Below, piece by piece: positions 11,117 through 22,930 of a stretch of DNA of 64,000 nt. Location: positions 77,503,120-77,567,119 of the forward strand of contig CM056583.1 of the NCBI GenBank assembly GCA_029721435.1, given 5' to 3'. Numbering within the stretch: position 1 is the first letter of the stretch; each line of letters begins with the position of its first letter. This DNA comes from Gymnothorax reevesii (taxonomy: Eukaryota > Chordata > Actinopteri > Anguilliformes > Muraenidae). The notes under the pieces are model-generated. The model made no database searches, had not been told where the DNA came from, and was given only the letters and a program-made list of their open reading frames with translations. Made by a program: the position numbers and the translations under genes.

Positions 11117-13515
11117 CTGCAAACTCCGCACAGAAAGGACTCAAAATGAATTGGAGCCCACAGTCATATTGCTGTAAGCAACAGAGCAAAATGTATTTCA
11201 TTAAATATCAAACTTCTAATCCATCCTGTTTCAACACTGACAGATAGCATGGCACAGCAGCACATTATTGGCTATAGCATTGTCAAAATAGGAAAACATA
11301 AGATGATTTACCTGGGAAAAAAGGCACTCTAGTTTGTCTGCACAGGCATTTTATGAAGTCTACTCCTACGCATTGCTCTTTCAAGGTCAACCGGTGCAAG
11401 GAAGAGAAGCTGATGGCTTGTTTGGGACGGGGGGGGGGGGGGGGGGAGACTCGCCAGTTCTTCTTTGAGTGGATTATATTTTCCCAAACATACAGCAGCA
11501 AAAGGTCCTGTTTAGGAAGTGTGTCCAGTTCCGTCTACAGAACTGCCATCCACTGCTTAAAGCTGGAAGAGATTAACAGTGGATGTCAGAAATAATATGC
11601 TCAATACATAAAAGATTTTTAGATGTGTGTGTCATGAATTGACATACATGGTCAATCTCATTAATGTTTTACATCCTCCGCCTTTCAGTTGTGAAATAAC
11701 AATTGCGCATTAGCAGATTTTTAGATTAGCAAAATGAATATTTTTCTTTTTTTTCTGCACAGTTAATTTTCTGTTTGACTGGGCACTCCCTATTAGTCCT
11801 TCGCCTGCATTTATTATTGTAAAAATTGATTCAAACAATCAGCTTTGCCGTTGTATCTTTCATTAATAGGCTTTTCCCATAGAGCTCAAACCTAATAAAT
11901 GAAAGTGCACAATGAGCTCCAAACTTTCTCCATTTCTAGTTCCTATTGCCTGCTGCATTCTGTTTTATCGCTGTTATTGTGAGATATCTGCAAATTACAA
12001 AAAATCCAAAAAGCCTAATGTGCTATATGGAACCCCCATTGTCTGCATGACTTCACTAAGCTAATGTTAGAAGACTATAATCACATTATCACTCCCACTC
12101 TTACTTTTTACACCTTTTATACAAAAAAGTAAATCCATTGAACGACTTGCAGATCTGCACATAACAAATCTGGCTGCCACGAATAATGGAAGGATGTTGC
12201 AGCACCAGAGGTGTCTAATGAGAATTCATTTAGCTATTCAATTAGCAAGTTTCCCGGGGAGAAAGTGGAGCTTCCTGTAATCTGACATGGGAAGCACTGG
12301 AGAGGGTTACCGTGCACTGCGCGCATTGTGAGTCTTCATCCGACTGGAAAGGAAAAGAAAGTATTTAAAAAATCAATCCTGAAGATCAATGAAGATGACT
12401 TGGCAAGTTCGACTGCAAATAAGTCTGGCCAAACAAATGAAAGTACCTGGGGTAAATAACACTGCAGAGTCTTAAGAGGTAACAGCTTGGATATCAAGTA
12501 ACAGCTTGGCTATCCCCTTGTAAATGAACTTCCATCAGTTAATTCAGTGAGTTGCTCACTCCAGAACTTCCCCCTGAGGTTCAGGACATTCAGCACTACA
12601 TTTACCACCGATGAGCTTTTCAGAGATTGCATTAAATTAGGACTTCGTCTTTGGGATTCAATCAAGAGCAGAATCTGCAGCAACATAAATAAACAGGCTG
12701 AACACTGCAAAATGCTTTACAATGAAAATGTACCAAATATGTCTGACATTCATTTTCTTTATTATATTTGGAGCAGTATGAGGCACCAGTATACCAGCGA
12801 TACAGACCCAATGCACCTGTTGGCCTCCATCAGCGATCCAGATCAACAATTGGTAAATGATACAGTACTTTTACTCGGTTTGCATTGCATTTGTGATTTC
12901 AGACACATCTACATGTGACAATTATAGACTCAAGGTGGTGGCTAAGCTGTGCCCAGTTAGTTGTTTGTCCTGTGGCTTCATTTTCTGTTTCATATTAGGT
13001 TCTTACAGGTTGCCACACGTGCTAGTTAAATAAAGCACTTATTTGCATTTGTCCATAGAGTGAGAGAGTTAGTTATGTGAAGTTATTGTTATTTTCATAT
13101 GTATTCTGTGATCGTGTTTGTCACCTTTTGCCACATTCGATGATTGTTTTTTATTTTTCTTTCCCAGATTGCAAACAGGAAGTGTGACAACCCTATTTGA
13201 ATCCCCAGTGTGTCTCTTTGCAGTTCAGCAGCATGCGTGTTTATTAAGTGTATGTGTGTTGCAACTGGTGTATGACTTGTGTGGGTCTCAAGTATCGGCT
13301 GAATCTCGTTACTCGCTTGTTTCCTAAGGAGTGAGTCACGGGTATTTTAGCCTTTGCTGGATTTTAAAGCCGCAATCACACTAAGATTCTAGTCATATGT
13401 ATGTTAAATTTCTTCGTATTTGTCTTAATGCAACCAGTACTATAATGGCAGCCAAGGTTTCTTGTAAATCTATACTGTCAGTAGTTGATTTGAACAAGTT
13501 TTTAATCCTAATTCA
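11117..13515. other. gene-free sequence
   Basis: An 18-base G run lies at 11429-11446. A 123-codon open frame at 12547-12918 (+) has no recognisable domain, signal peptide or repeat pattern, and I do not treat it as a gene. No other feature was seen. Confidence 0.45.
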
Positions 13516-13960
13516 GGGTCCAGGATTGGGACTGAGTTCAAGTTTGCTTAATTCATCCTGTTAATCAATTCAAGTTCTCAAGAACAAGCTTCGGGGTCCA
13601 GGACCGGAACTGCATTCTTGTTAAGCCTCGCAAGTTAACTCTTTTTACCAGGTTTGTCAGGATCAAGCGTCGAGCCCCCGAGCAGGGTCTAGGACCGAAT
13701 TCCTCTCAAGCATCAGCATCAACTGTTCGTGGGCAGTCCAGTGCTGGCAAGCACTTCAACAACTGGCAGCACACAGGAAGCTACGGACCAGTGACAGCAG
13801 CCCAAGCATGGCCTATTACATCTGTGCTGTACTGTCTTTGCTTCTGTCCAGGATTCCATTCCCGCCTATCTTCTCTGGGGTTTCGTCCTTCTCATTACCA
13901 TACTGCTGCGTATTGGAAGTCTTTCTCCGCACTTGATTCCTGGTCTGGACCATAATGGGA
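13516..13960 (+). repeat. LTR-like dispersed repeat, copy A
   Basis: The segment shares scattered blocks with 63481-63952 in the same order and strand. Early blocks read 'caGGGTCCAGGATTGgGACTG' or similar, and both copies close with ATTCCTGGTCTGGACmATAA. An end in ATAACA or similar would fit the 3' end of an LTR whose 5' end is TGTTAT. No internal retroelement coding was seen next to it. The copies are old and the left boundary is not defined. Confidence 0.45.
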
Positions 13961-15143
13961 AGAAAACTTGTATGAGTCTAAAATTTGGGGGCGGGAATAA
14001 ATTAATAGGTACTCCATACATGAAATTTATTTTGTCCAAGACCAGTCAATCTGTAATTCCAGGAATTTCCTTATATTTCTGTACGCCCTTTCAATACGCT
14101 GGACTTGATAAAAAGAGAGGCATTCAGTGTGAAAAAATCTGGTCCTCTTCAGCACCAATACAGCCACCCACTGTCAGGCTCAGATGTACACACAAGAGGA
14201 AAGTGCACAAACAACTGCCTTTTTTATTTCTTTTCTTTGTTTTGAGAACAGTAAAGCTCAAAATCATATCATTTATTATTTCAAAGAAATGTATTTGATG
14301 CATTTGTTTGTTTTTAATAAATCATGCGGGCAGTTTACCAAGGGAACAATTACTTAATTTCTCTCCTCTCCCATGTGCACTGATGTGCACCTCCATTATA
14401 TGGCACATATAGTTCAGCTTCCCTCTCTGTTACGATTTCCAATATGGCCTCTACCATCCATGATTCTGGCCTACATTGTGAAAATCATAACAAGATTTGT
14501 GGGCTATATTACAATATTTTGGAGCCTGAAATGTATTTTCAAGTGACAAAATGTTTGGTGAGTCACAGTCCTGGCTTTTGTGATCATGCGACTGAATTTA
14601 TACTTTGATCGTAAGTGCAATATATTGTCCGATAAGCTATGTGTCAACAAGTAACCAATATCTCTTGACAGCCATCTGCTCAAAGGCAAAATTATCCATT
14701 ACGAACAAATAATAAGTTCAACCACTGTAGTTTGAGAAGACTTGCTGAACCCAGTAGTTTGCATCACATACTACAGTGAAACCTTTTTGGTTCACATAAA
14801 AATGACTTTAACTGAGAGTGATCAATTAAACTTTAGGGAAAATTATCAACGGATGGGCAGCATGTTCTCAACAGTTGCTCACTGCATATAATACTGTACC
14901 CACAGCTGATTGCAAAATTCTGGTAGGACAAGCAAATGAATGCATGGACGTGAATTCCAGAATTCTCCAGCCACAGTATTTAATTGCAGTATTTGACCTG
15001 AGGAGAAAGATGGCTCTTGTCGTCAGTTATATTCAGAAACAACTGTTTAGGACTGTTCACTCTTTAACGGTAATTGCATTTCCAAAATTCCTATTTTAAA
15101 TTAAGTGGAAACAATCATATACTAGACGCACTCGTACAGTGCA
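13961..15143. other. gene-free sequence
   Basis: I see no gene or named repeat. Open frames are short and lack motifs. Confidence 0.45.
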
Positions 15144-15568
15144 AACCTCTGCCAAGGCAGCACAATCCAAATGATCGTGAGTGGGAGCAAAGTTGAGTTA
15201 TCGTGTGTGATAGGATTTCAAGATGGCTGCCATGGTGGCCATATTGTTATATCGATCGCGGTCAAAATCAATAGGGTCCTTCCTTGATATGATAGCAATT
15301 CACCTACAAAATTTCAGACAAATGCATGCATTACTTTTTGAGTTATCGAGTGTGATAGGATCTCAATATGGCTGCTGTGGTGGCCATATCGTTTCAATGA
15401 TCACGGTGAAAATTAATAGGGTCCTTCCTTGATGTAATAGCAATCCACCCACAAAATTTCAGACAAATCTGTTAATTACTTTTTGAGTTATGTTGTTCAC
15501 AAACAGACAAACAAACAAACAAACAGGGACGAACATATAACATCTGCCCCAACTTCGTTGGCGAAGGT
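15144..15568. mobile_element. MITE-like element with AACCTCYGCCAA-type ends
   Basis: The left end AACCTCTGCCAAG is mirrored by TTGGCGAAGGT at the right. The interior holds a 145-base unit repeated in tandem at 15195-15339 and 15340-15484. Each unit begins GAGTTATCG and includes ATGGCTGC and GGTGGCCATAT. An (AAAC)n-rich stretch precedes the right end. The element at 30854-31134 has the same kind of ends and a similar ACAAACAAAC interior. The superfamily was not determined, and the ends also resemble the tails of some RTE-type repeats. Confidence 0.6.
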
Positions 15569-15802
15569 AAAAATATAATAAACAGATAACTTTTGAACCA
15601 CACCTTCTGTCATGATCACTTGGGTATTTTTGAGTGTTCATAAACCATATTGAACATACACCTGCAGTAGAGTTGAGCTGTTTTTGAGAACTGTCACTCA
15701 AGGCTCCCGCTCCGCAGTTACACCAAGTGAATGCCTGCAAGTAATCAGACAACTTTTATATTGATGATACAATGATGCATGATACAATCAAGATACTTTA
15801 TG

Positions 15803-16330
15803 TAAAGTGAGCACCATAATTTATTAATTTATTATTATTTATTAAAGAGAGACACTTTTTTTTCATTTTGATCCTATTGTATGACACTGAATTTTAAAGA
15901 ATGCCATAAGGTTGAAGTACAGATTGTCAGCTCAAATTTAGGGTATTTTCATGCAAGTTGGATCAGCAATTTAGAAATGACAGCACCTTAAGGATATAGT
16001 ACCCCCATTTTGAGGCACATTGGTGCATCAAGAAATTTTGGACATTTTAACATAATTTGGAATAATTAGGAAATAGTCAATTTTATCATTGTTTGCACAT
16101 GCACTGGCTGCTTGAAGTCTGTGATGCATAAACAGTGAGTATCTGGTGATGTGTTCCCTGGTGATGCCCTGCAGTCCCTGTTTGTAACAGGGAGTAATTG
16201 CCTTCAAACTCCTCTTCAGCATGTAAATTGCATGTGCAGTTGGATAAAGAGCCAATGATTGACTTAGCCAACAGAACAAAGAAAATTCATAAATGTGTCA
16301 CTGTTAATGAATTATGGTGCTCACTTTATA
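15803..16330. mobile_element. non-autonomous DNA element with 24-bp inverted ends
   Basis: TAAAGTGAGCACCATAAT at 15803-15820 is mirrored by ATTATGGTGCTCACTTTA near 16311-16329, giving an element of about 530 bases. The inner sequence resembles decayed mariner-type DNA, but no catalytic motif could be read. An 83-codon minus-strand frame inside (16028-16279) has no identifiable domain. The inverted ends are near-perfect over about 24 bases, so the boundaries are better supported than the family. Confidence 0.7.
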
Positions 16331-17510
16331 TGCACCATACAGTACTCCAGCATAGCTGCTAGTCAAGTTTTTGTAGGTGCCTAATGATAGAGAAATGAAA
16401 TAGGTAACTCCGTGAATGGTAATGTCCTGGTCACAAATCATATGTGGACAGCAATATGTTTCAGGAACATATATCTTGTCTCAGATAACCTAATTTAAAT
16501 AATACTCCCTTTGTTGCCTTTTAATTAACATCTACACACTCAAACAGAACTAAACACTCAAGAAGGAACTCTACACCCAGTTACATGGCGTGCTAACACA
16601 AACTTACCAATTAGACTTTACATTCTGAAAAAAAATGTCCAAGTATGCATTGTTCGACCTAGTGCAAGGTTGAATATTTGGCCCATAATGAAATCACAAT
16701 GTATAATTTATTTTCTTTCCTCCAGAGAAAGCATAATCGAGCATAAAAGCATAAAACAAAAAGCATAATCATTTAAAAATAAACAGCCTTATATCTGTGA
16801 TAAAAATAGATGGAGAATGACTTCACTTCCTTTCGTAACAAATAAACCTCAAATTAAATAGACTCTCTGGACAGTTTAAGAGACAGGACTAATACCCAAG
16901 CCTGAATGATGCAGTTTATTAATTGGACTAACCCTTTTCACAGCATGCACAGATTTATAAAGGTCCCATGACACACTAAATTTAAAAAATTGCTTTTAAA
17001 CCCCTCTACAGTATTTTTACCACGTGAATTTGTATATAACACTTGTCTTTCATACTTCTTTTCATGGCAAGAGTAAAATGCGAAGTAATACCTTGCTCCA
17101 GAATGCCCCATGAAAATTGCAAGAAGATTACGTAATCCATGTAACGTCATCTCCTGCCAATGCTGTGAGAAGAGTTAGGAGAAGGGAGTTTTGCATTTGA
17201 TACCTCAAGCTACTAATAAATGCTTGCATTTTTCACTTCAGAATTTGACACAAATCATGTGGAACACTTCTAACAAGAGTAGTGAAGATGAGAGAGACGA
17301 TGCTTTGTTTTCGGATTCCATTGAAATATCAGGAGATCGTGAAATTTCAGCAGGAATCTAGGCAGCTGGAATTGGTTGGCCATATCGTTATGGGCCCAAG
17401 GTGGAAGTAGGTTTTAGAAACTCAATGCAATGTCAATATGATGTGAAATAATTAATTATAAGGTCATTTTTGGCACTAACCAGTTATCAAAAGTGAAGGC
17501 TTATTTAACA
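16331..17510. other. gene-free sequence with decayed repeat DNA
   Basis: Nothing was recognised from 16331 to about 16945. From 16950 to 17440 the text resembles dispersed fish repeat DNA. A stretch near 17270-17410 could encode an acidic serine-rich run followed by WPYRYGP. This is loosely like the PYRFEP motif found in P2X7-tail-like domains of some transposons, and it is interrupted by a stop. The assignment is weak. Confidence 0.35.
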
Positions 17511-19113
17511 ATGATGCCTGGTGAACTGAAAATTGGTGAAACACAGACCATTCCTTGAAAAATAATGATTGGTCTTGACCTGTTTTCAACTGTTTCATTA
17601 AATTGACTGACTCTGAAAACAGTCAGCACCATCAGCTGTTGCCAGTCCTGCTCCGTAAGGTAAGATGAGCACTCTGTAAGAAGAGGTCAGAGGAACACCA
17701 GGTGCAGGATCCAGCAGTGTTTATTAAACACAAAACACTAAGGATAAATTGGCAGACACGCCAGAAATAAAACACCATGCTCAAGCACTGAACGAATTGG
17801 AGAACTGAGGTACACTGCCAAAGGCAGGGGGAAACAGAAATACACTCTCCAAGAGAGGATAAACTAAGAAAACAAAACCTGAACCCAACTATACTGACGG
17901 ATACACTGGGAGACTTATACACGGGGCAGACAAGACTAGGGCGCAGCAAACGGGACTCAGGAAACATACACGGGAGACACTCAGAGGGCACGAGGAGCTG
18001 AGACTTACCCATGTAGCACAGAGACAATACGGAGGATCCGTCTGACAATCACATCCAATGCTGCCACATATATAACCACGAGAGGAAGCGGGGACTCGGA
18101 CTGAAACAGAAACACATGGGATTAATAAACAATCACACGAAAACCGGGTTAACAATAATGACTCGAGACGAGACGCTGAGACGATCAATCAAGCGAGACA
18201 GTTTAGATTAAGGCAATCTAAACGTGACGAGGAAAAAGCACCACAAGAAAAGTGAAGGAAAGCACAGGGTTTTAAATGTAGTTAAACAGACAGCTCAGAC
18301 TGAATACAGAGAAGCCAGAATCACACACGCTCGCTAAATGAGTTAATCAAGGTTAATACTACTCGACAAAATATTTACAATAACCCTTAAAGTGCTGGTT
18401 AGTTTGTGTAAGTAATATCCTATCAGAGAGCGCATTCACTCAATTTCGTGAGACCCAGAATTAAACACAGCTGGAAGCAATGAATGAAATACCCAAGCCG
18501 AAACCAAAAGAGGAAATGTGATTGGACGACGAGACGCAGGCATGCTGAAGGCAGTCACGCGACATCACAGGAGACAGATTGGGAGCGGATTGTCAGACGG
18601 CTGAACTGAGATCTGGAATAAAAAACGAAAGTAAGCCGAGCACAAATAAACACGGGACAACACACGAAAGGGCAGAATCACAACACACTCATAAGCCTCG
18701 TTCTGTTTTCCATCATTTTCCTAGATGAACACATTTTCCAATGATAAAATTAAGCCATCAGTTATATGAGTTAAATGAGCAGTTTCCTCATGAAATGTTG
18801 CAAGAATTAAAAAGACAACGTTTTATTACCTTCACTAAAATATAAACCATGATATGAACTTTTTTTTTTTAAGTACATCTTGCCCTATCAAATCCTAGCT
18901 TCACGACTGTTTGGTTAATTACCTCAAAGATCGCAAAAATTAGCGACAAAAATCCGCAAATAACATTGATTGAGATGGAATTACTGAGGAAAACTCAGTG
19001 ATGTTGAGTGTTTCTGGAGCTAAAAATAAATTAACGATGGAAAAAAGTTTAAGACCAATGATTATTCTCGAGGGAATTTCAATGCTTCACCAATTTTCAT
19101 TTCACCATCCGGC
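17511..19113. mobile_element. inverted-repeat DNA element split by an LTR insert
   Basis: The left arm (about 17511-17576) and right arm (about 19051-19113) are reverse complements with mismatches. Both carry TGAAAATTGGTGAA and AATAATSATTGGTCTT when read in the left orientation. The interval between them contains the LTR-like insert at 17637-18685, so only about 550 bases belong to the original element. No transposase was seen. Confidence 0.6.
17637..18685 (-). mobile_element. LTR-like element, probably solo LTR, minus strand
   Basis: Read on the minus strand the segment starts TGTTGTGATTCTGCCC and ends GGACTGGCAACA. It therefore has the TG..CA termini and a short TGTTG/CAACA inverted end typical of LTRs. 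An AATAAA signal sits about 90 bases before the 3' end, followed by a GT-rich stretch. Length is 1049 bases. No gag, pol or primer-binding site is attached, which suggests a solo LTR left by recombination. A flanking target duplication was not found: the five bases outside are TCAGC and CACTC. Confidence 0.6.
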
Positions 19114-19863
19114 ACTGGTGCACAGTACTCGTGTGACCACAGCTGTGTCTGAGGTGTAGCTAGCTGCAGCTTGCTTATATTTACAAGGTTCCAAAATTGA
19201 CATTGAACATTGTTTTATTTTTGCTGAATGACATGTGACTGTGCATATTTTGACTAGCAAAGTTGCATCAACCGTAGCTATGGTTCCGTTGCATGCCAGC
19301 TGCCTCTCTCTGCCCAGGAATGTAAAACAACCCTACAAGTACTGCAGGTAGCAATGAGTTGGTCGTTTCAGGCCATAATCTATGCAGCAGGTAAGCATGA
19401 AATCACCATCTTTATTGTCCCCCCCCCCCCCAAAAAAAAAGCAGAAAAAAATCTATATCTAGAGGCACGTCTTCTTTACTCTGACTTTGCACCAGTAAAC
19501 TTCCCTTCCTGAGATGACATAGAGGGTCACAAAACAAAAAAATTTGATTATTACAGTAGATGAATCATGTACTGTCGCATAGTGGACAAAATCTATTTTT
19601 TGATTGCATCTTCAAAAACTGAATTATAAATTTAGTATGCATTGAATTTCATTTCACTACAGGATAATAAAACACCCAAACCAAGAGTACTGAAAATGTA
19701 GCAGATTTTGCAATATGTAAATAGTAGAGTATGATGCAATTCTTAGATAATCTTGAGCTTGTTCTTGAGTTTTTTGCATACATTTTGGTATTTTAAAGAA
19801 AATATCATCTTTTCACCTTTGAAAATGGACAGTGTAACCATTTGTTTACATGCATTGTATTTC
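19114..19863. other. gene-free sequence
   Basis: A C-run/A-run pair lies near 19420-19440. No gene or recognisable repeat was seen. Confidence 0.45.
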
Positions 19864-21074
19864 AGTTATGATTTGTGATGTTTCTGTTTTTGCCTGTCCA
19901 TGTTTTTGTTATGACCCTGATTCCTAGCCATGTTTTTGAGTTATTCCATGTTTTGTATTTTGCCTGTCTTGCGTTGCCATGTCCTTTTCCTGCCATTTCC
20001 CATATTCACTGTTTGGTTATCATTCTGATTTCTGTTATTCTCATACCCTGCATTGCACATTGTCTCCCCCGTCTTGTCTTGTGTTCTGAGACAGTTTTAT
20101 CCCCCAGTCTTGTGTGCCACAGTTTCAGATGATTTCATGGTTTCTGAGTTTCCAGACATTCCTTCCAATCTTGTTTGCATCCTTCACCTTACTGTTCTAT
20201 CTTTACTAACAATACTAACTTTTTATTATTTAAATAAATTATTTACATTTACTAACATTGTTTATACTGCTAACTTACTAACAAGCACTAGGGATTGCAT
20301 AGCTGCACATTACTAATTGACTAACGAGCTCTCAGCACTCGCTCTGCTCTAGTCTCCACCCCTTGCCTTCGCTCAATTTACTTTGCTGTGCTTCAGCAGA
20401 TTTTCTGCACCTTGTTAATCAATGTTCTGCCTCTCACTCTGTGCACTATAGAACTCCCTAACCGGAGCCGTTGGTTTGTCATAGGCTTTCTGTGTAATCC
20501 CTGTCCGCGCTTTGGCTTTTGCCAATTTCACATGGTTAGGAACTTCCTCTTGTTCATTCCTTTGTTAATTAGTCTGATCCAGCTCACCTGTTCCCTATCA
20601 TAGCATGTGACATCCCCCATGTGTATTTAAGCAGTCATTTCACAAACAGCTCTTGTCAGAACATTTTCCCTGTGCTGCAATTGTTGATGCCTTGTACTCT
20701 TAGTTATACTTCTGACTGGAATGTCCTAGATTTTGATTTTTGCTTTACCTTTGATATTCCTGTGCCCATGTACCGTACCCGCTTTGCCTGACCCGGAGTT
20801 TTGTCTTTGCTTCCCTGTTTATGAACCAGAGTACGTCTACTGGATTTTAGCTTTGGATTTGTCTGATATGCCTGCGTACCGAACCTGTTTTTCCCGACAG
20901 TTTTGTTTGCTGCCCTGTGTACAGTGTGGATTATATCCCTGGGATTCAGATTTTTGGATTGGACTCCATACCGTTACCTTCTGCCGTGCAGGGGTTCACT
21001 CCCCCAGCTTCAATAAAACACTTTTTTGCTGGATCTTTTGGGTCTCACATTTAGTTGCTGAACGATACCTCACA
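19864..21074 (+). mobile_element. solo LTR, copy 1 of a 1.1-kb family
   Basis: The segment is similar over its whole length to 40519-41604, same strand, with shared blocks such as CTAACTTACTAACAAGC, CTCAGCACTCGCTCTGCTC and GAACTTCCTCTTGTTCATT. It has a TATTTAA box at 20624, an AATAAA at 21012-21017 about 60 bases before the end, and a TACCTCACA terminus. These are the parts of an LTR promoter and polyadenylation region. The 5' terminus has lost its TG. Open frames inside (for example 20733-21197) are LTR sequence and not genes. The family is probably Ty3/Gypsy, by inference. Confidence 0.7.
20624..20630 (+). promoter_or_regulatory. TATA-like box of the solo LTR
   Basis: TATTTAA lies inside the LTR and is conserved at 41265-41271 in the second copy. 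Its spacing of about 390 bases before AATAAA fits an LTR promoter. Confidence 0.5.
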
Positions 21075-21319
21075 CGATTTGGTTTATCACTCAAATTATT
21101 GCACAGGCACACTAGCATTGAAAGTCTGCTTTATAAGTCATTCCGAGTCTGTAATCATTTTGAATTTGGTAGTAACAATGCCACTTTTCATGTTTAAGTT
21201 CATTCGTTAAATGTTTGCCACCTACAAAATGCTCTCCTAAGAGACAGATTTCAGCTTTCTATATTCTAAAGTACTCTGCATGTAAAAAAAAAATGTTTAT
21301 CACATGCATTTGAGAATGT
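21075..21319. other. gene-free spacer
   Basis: No feature recognised. Confidence 0.4.
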
Positions 21320-22640
21320 TCATATGAATTAGAGCTGGGGGAACGAGCCAGGGGTAGCAGCAACATGAGCTTCAGAGCCAGGAGCAGCGGAAGTACGAGC
21401 CCTGGATTAGCAAGGTGCGGGACTGGGCCGGTGGCAGAGCTGGGAGTGGATGGGGCATTGGGTAGGCAAAAGACTGAATAAAAGGACCTCCTGTAAGATG
21501 AACTCCACTCTAGGATGGCCCTTTTGTGCCAGTCCAGATACAGATTATTATCTCTTCAACACCACAGGGGCTAGAGGAGAGTCCCGAGGGTAGAGGACAA
21601 TATTCTCTTAGTGGTGGTCGGAGACTCGCAGTGAGGGCTTGGGACCGGATGGGCATGAGCATAGGGGCCGAAGGCACCCCCAAATTGCAGGCTAAGGTCT
21701 GATGAAAAAGGTTTCCATCTGCTCTGGAATCAATTAATGCCTTTATAGCAGCCCTGCCAGAGGAGTTAAACCTTCTGAACAAGAGCGAATGCTCCACTGT
21801 GCTCCAGTTAGCACCTCTCCCCCCTGGTTTGGCAGGAGATGATGGAATGGGCAGTCGGCAGTGAGGTAGTTGGTGCCACTGTAATGAATGCAGAGGCCAG
21901 AATCGATCCAATGTTGTCGCTCCTCAGGATTGAAGCGATGTGGCCTGACATAATTCAGTCACATAGGCTCTGACAGAGGTAGATTGAGAGCAGGTCAGGC
22001 AGCTTAGAGCAGAAGTAAAGGGGGCCTTGAGAAGAGCTTGCTGATCTTGCCGTCTTTCCTGGAGGTGTCCATTACCTGTGAGGGCTACGTTGATCAGTCC
22101 ATTCAGGATGAGGCGCAGGAGGCACGTGGTCTGCTCTTCCTGGATCCTAACAGCAAGTCTGTGGAGGAAGACGCCATGGAGAGCCTGGGGATCCCAGTGG
22201 GAGGAAGCTGCTAGTGTTAGGAACTCAATGGAGCAATCTGATACCGATTAGTCACCCTGATGGAGCTGGAGCAGGCAGTGGCGTGACCAAAGCGGAACTG
22301 ATCAAAGATCTTCTTCATCTCATCAGTAAGGGCAGGTAAAGAGTGCACAACAAGGTCGCCAGCATCCTAGTTTTTTACAGGCACGCTCAGTCCAACAGGT
22401 GATCATGAAGGTGACTGTGGAACTTTGGAGACTGGAGACCATAGTACACTGCAATAGGAAGCTGTAGCAGGCAGATGGGTTGCCATTGTCTGTTCCAACA
22501 ATGCTTTACTGGGTTTTCTGCACCTCCCTAAACTTCAGCTACGCCTCTTTTCATGACTCATGAAATCCTCTGATGGAGACTCCTGTACATGTTCTTTTTT
22601 TCAGTGGTGGTGGGTCAGCCTTGGCCCCCAATTCTGCCAT
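21320..22640 (-). pseudogene. Ty3/Gypsy gag-protease remnant
   Basis: Gag forms the retrotransposon particle and the aspartic protease matures it. On the minus strand a gag-like stretch at about 22000-22350 includes SDCSIEFLTLAASS and ALHGVFLHRL, matching the capsid region of fish Ty3/Gypsy (RTL-like) gag. Further on lies a degenerate zinc knuckle (CIHYSGTN, then C), with its second Cys and its His both replaced. A 133-codon frame at 21510-21911 contains ALIDSRADGNLFHQTLA, the protease active-site block, but with DSR where the family has DSG. A start ATG for gag may lie near 22639. Stops and shifts divide the frames and nothing of reverse transcriptase follows. It is therefore a dead 5' part of an element. 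Confidence 0.7.
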
Positions 22641-22930
22641 GGAGATCAGGCGTTTCTGAGGTTATGAGTGTGACGCCACATGTGACGTTTTATTTTTTCT
22701 TTACTAACGATTAACAGCCAACTGAGAAGCAAGAAATCGGGTGAGTGAATGGTTTTATCAACTCCTGCAACTGACCGACTGCTATGCAACTCAAGAGTTC
22801 CATCACAATAAAATACGACTTGATCTGCAGTTCTCCGGGACTTCAGCCAGTCGCTGAACAATACGGTACGATTCTCTGTGGGAATCCCTTGAAGACAGTA
22901 GTTAACATACCTAAATACCAAAGGTTTGTA
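22641..22930 (-). repeat. probable 5' LTR end and leader of the Gypsy remnant
   Basis: Directly upstream of the gag remnant (minus strand), an AATAAA signal (TTTATT at 22689-22694 on the plus strand) is followed by ACGTCACATGTGGCG and then the gag start. This is the expected order of LTR 3' end, leader and gag. A 91-codon frame (22646-22921, minus) covers it but has no known domain. The LTR 5' limit is not clear. Confidence 0.4.

Noticed and set aside
12547..12918. 123-codon plus-strand frame as a host exon
   Set aside because: No recognisable motif, no splice signals that stand out, and such a length can arise by chance in a 64-kb window.
20733..21197. 154-codon Cys/Phe-rich frame as a gene
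   Set aside because: It lies mostly inside the solo LTR and is not kept open in the homologous copy at 41.4 kb.
21320..22640. Domesticated gag gene of RTL type
   Set aside because: Stops, shifts and lost zinc-knuckle and protease residues point to a dead copy. Nothing shows selection.
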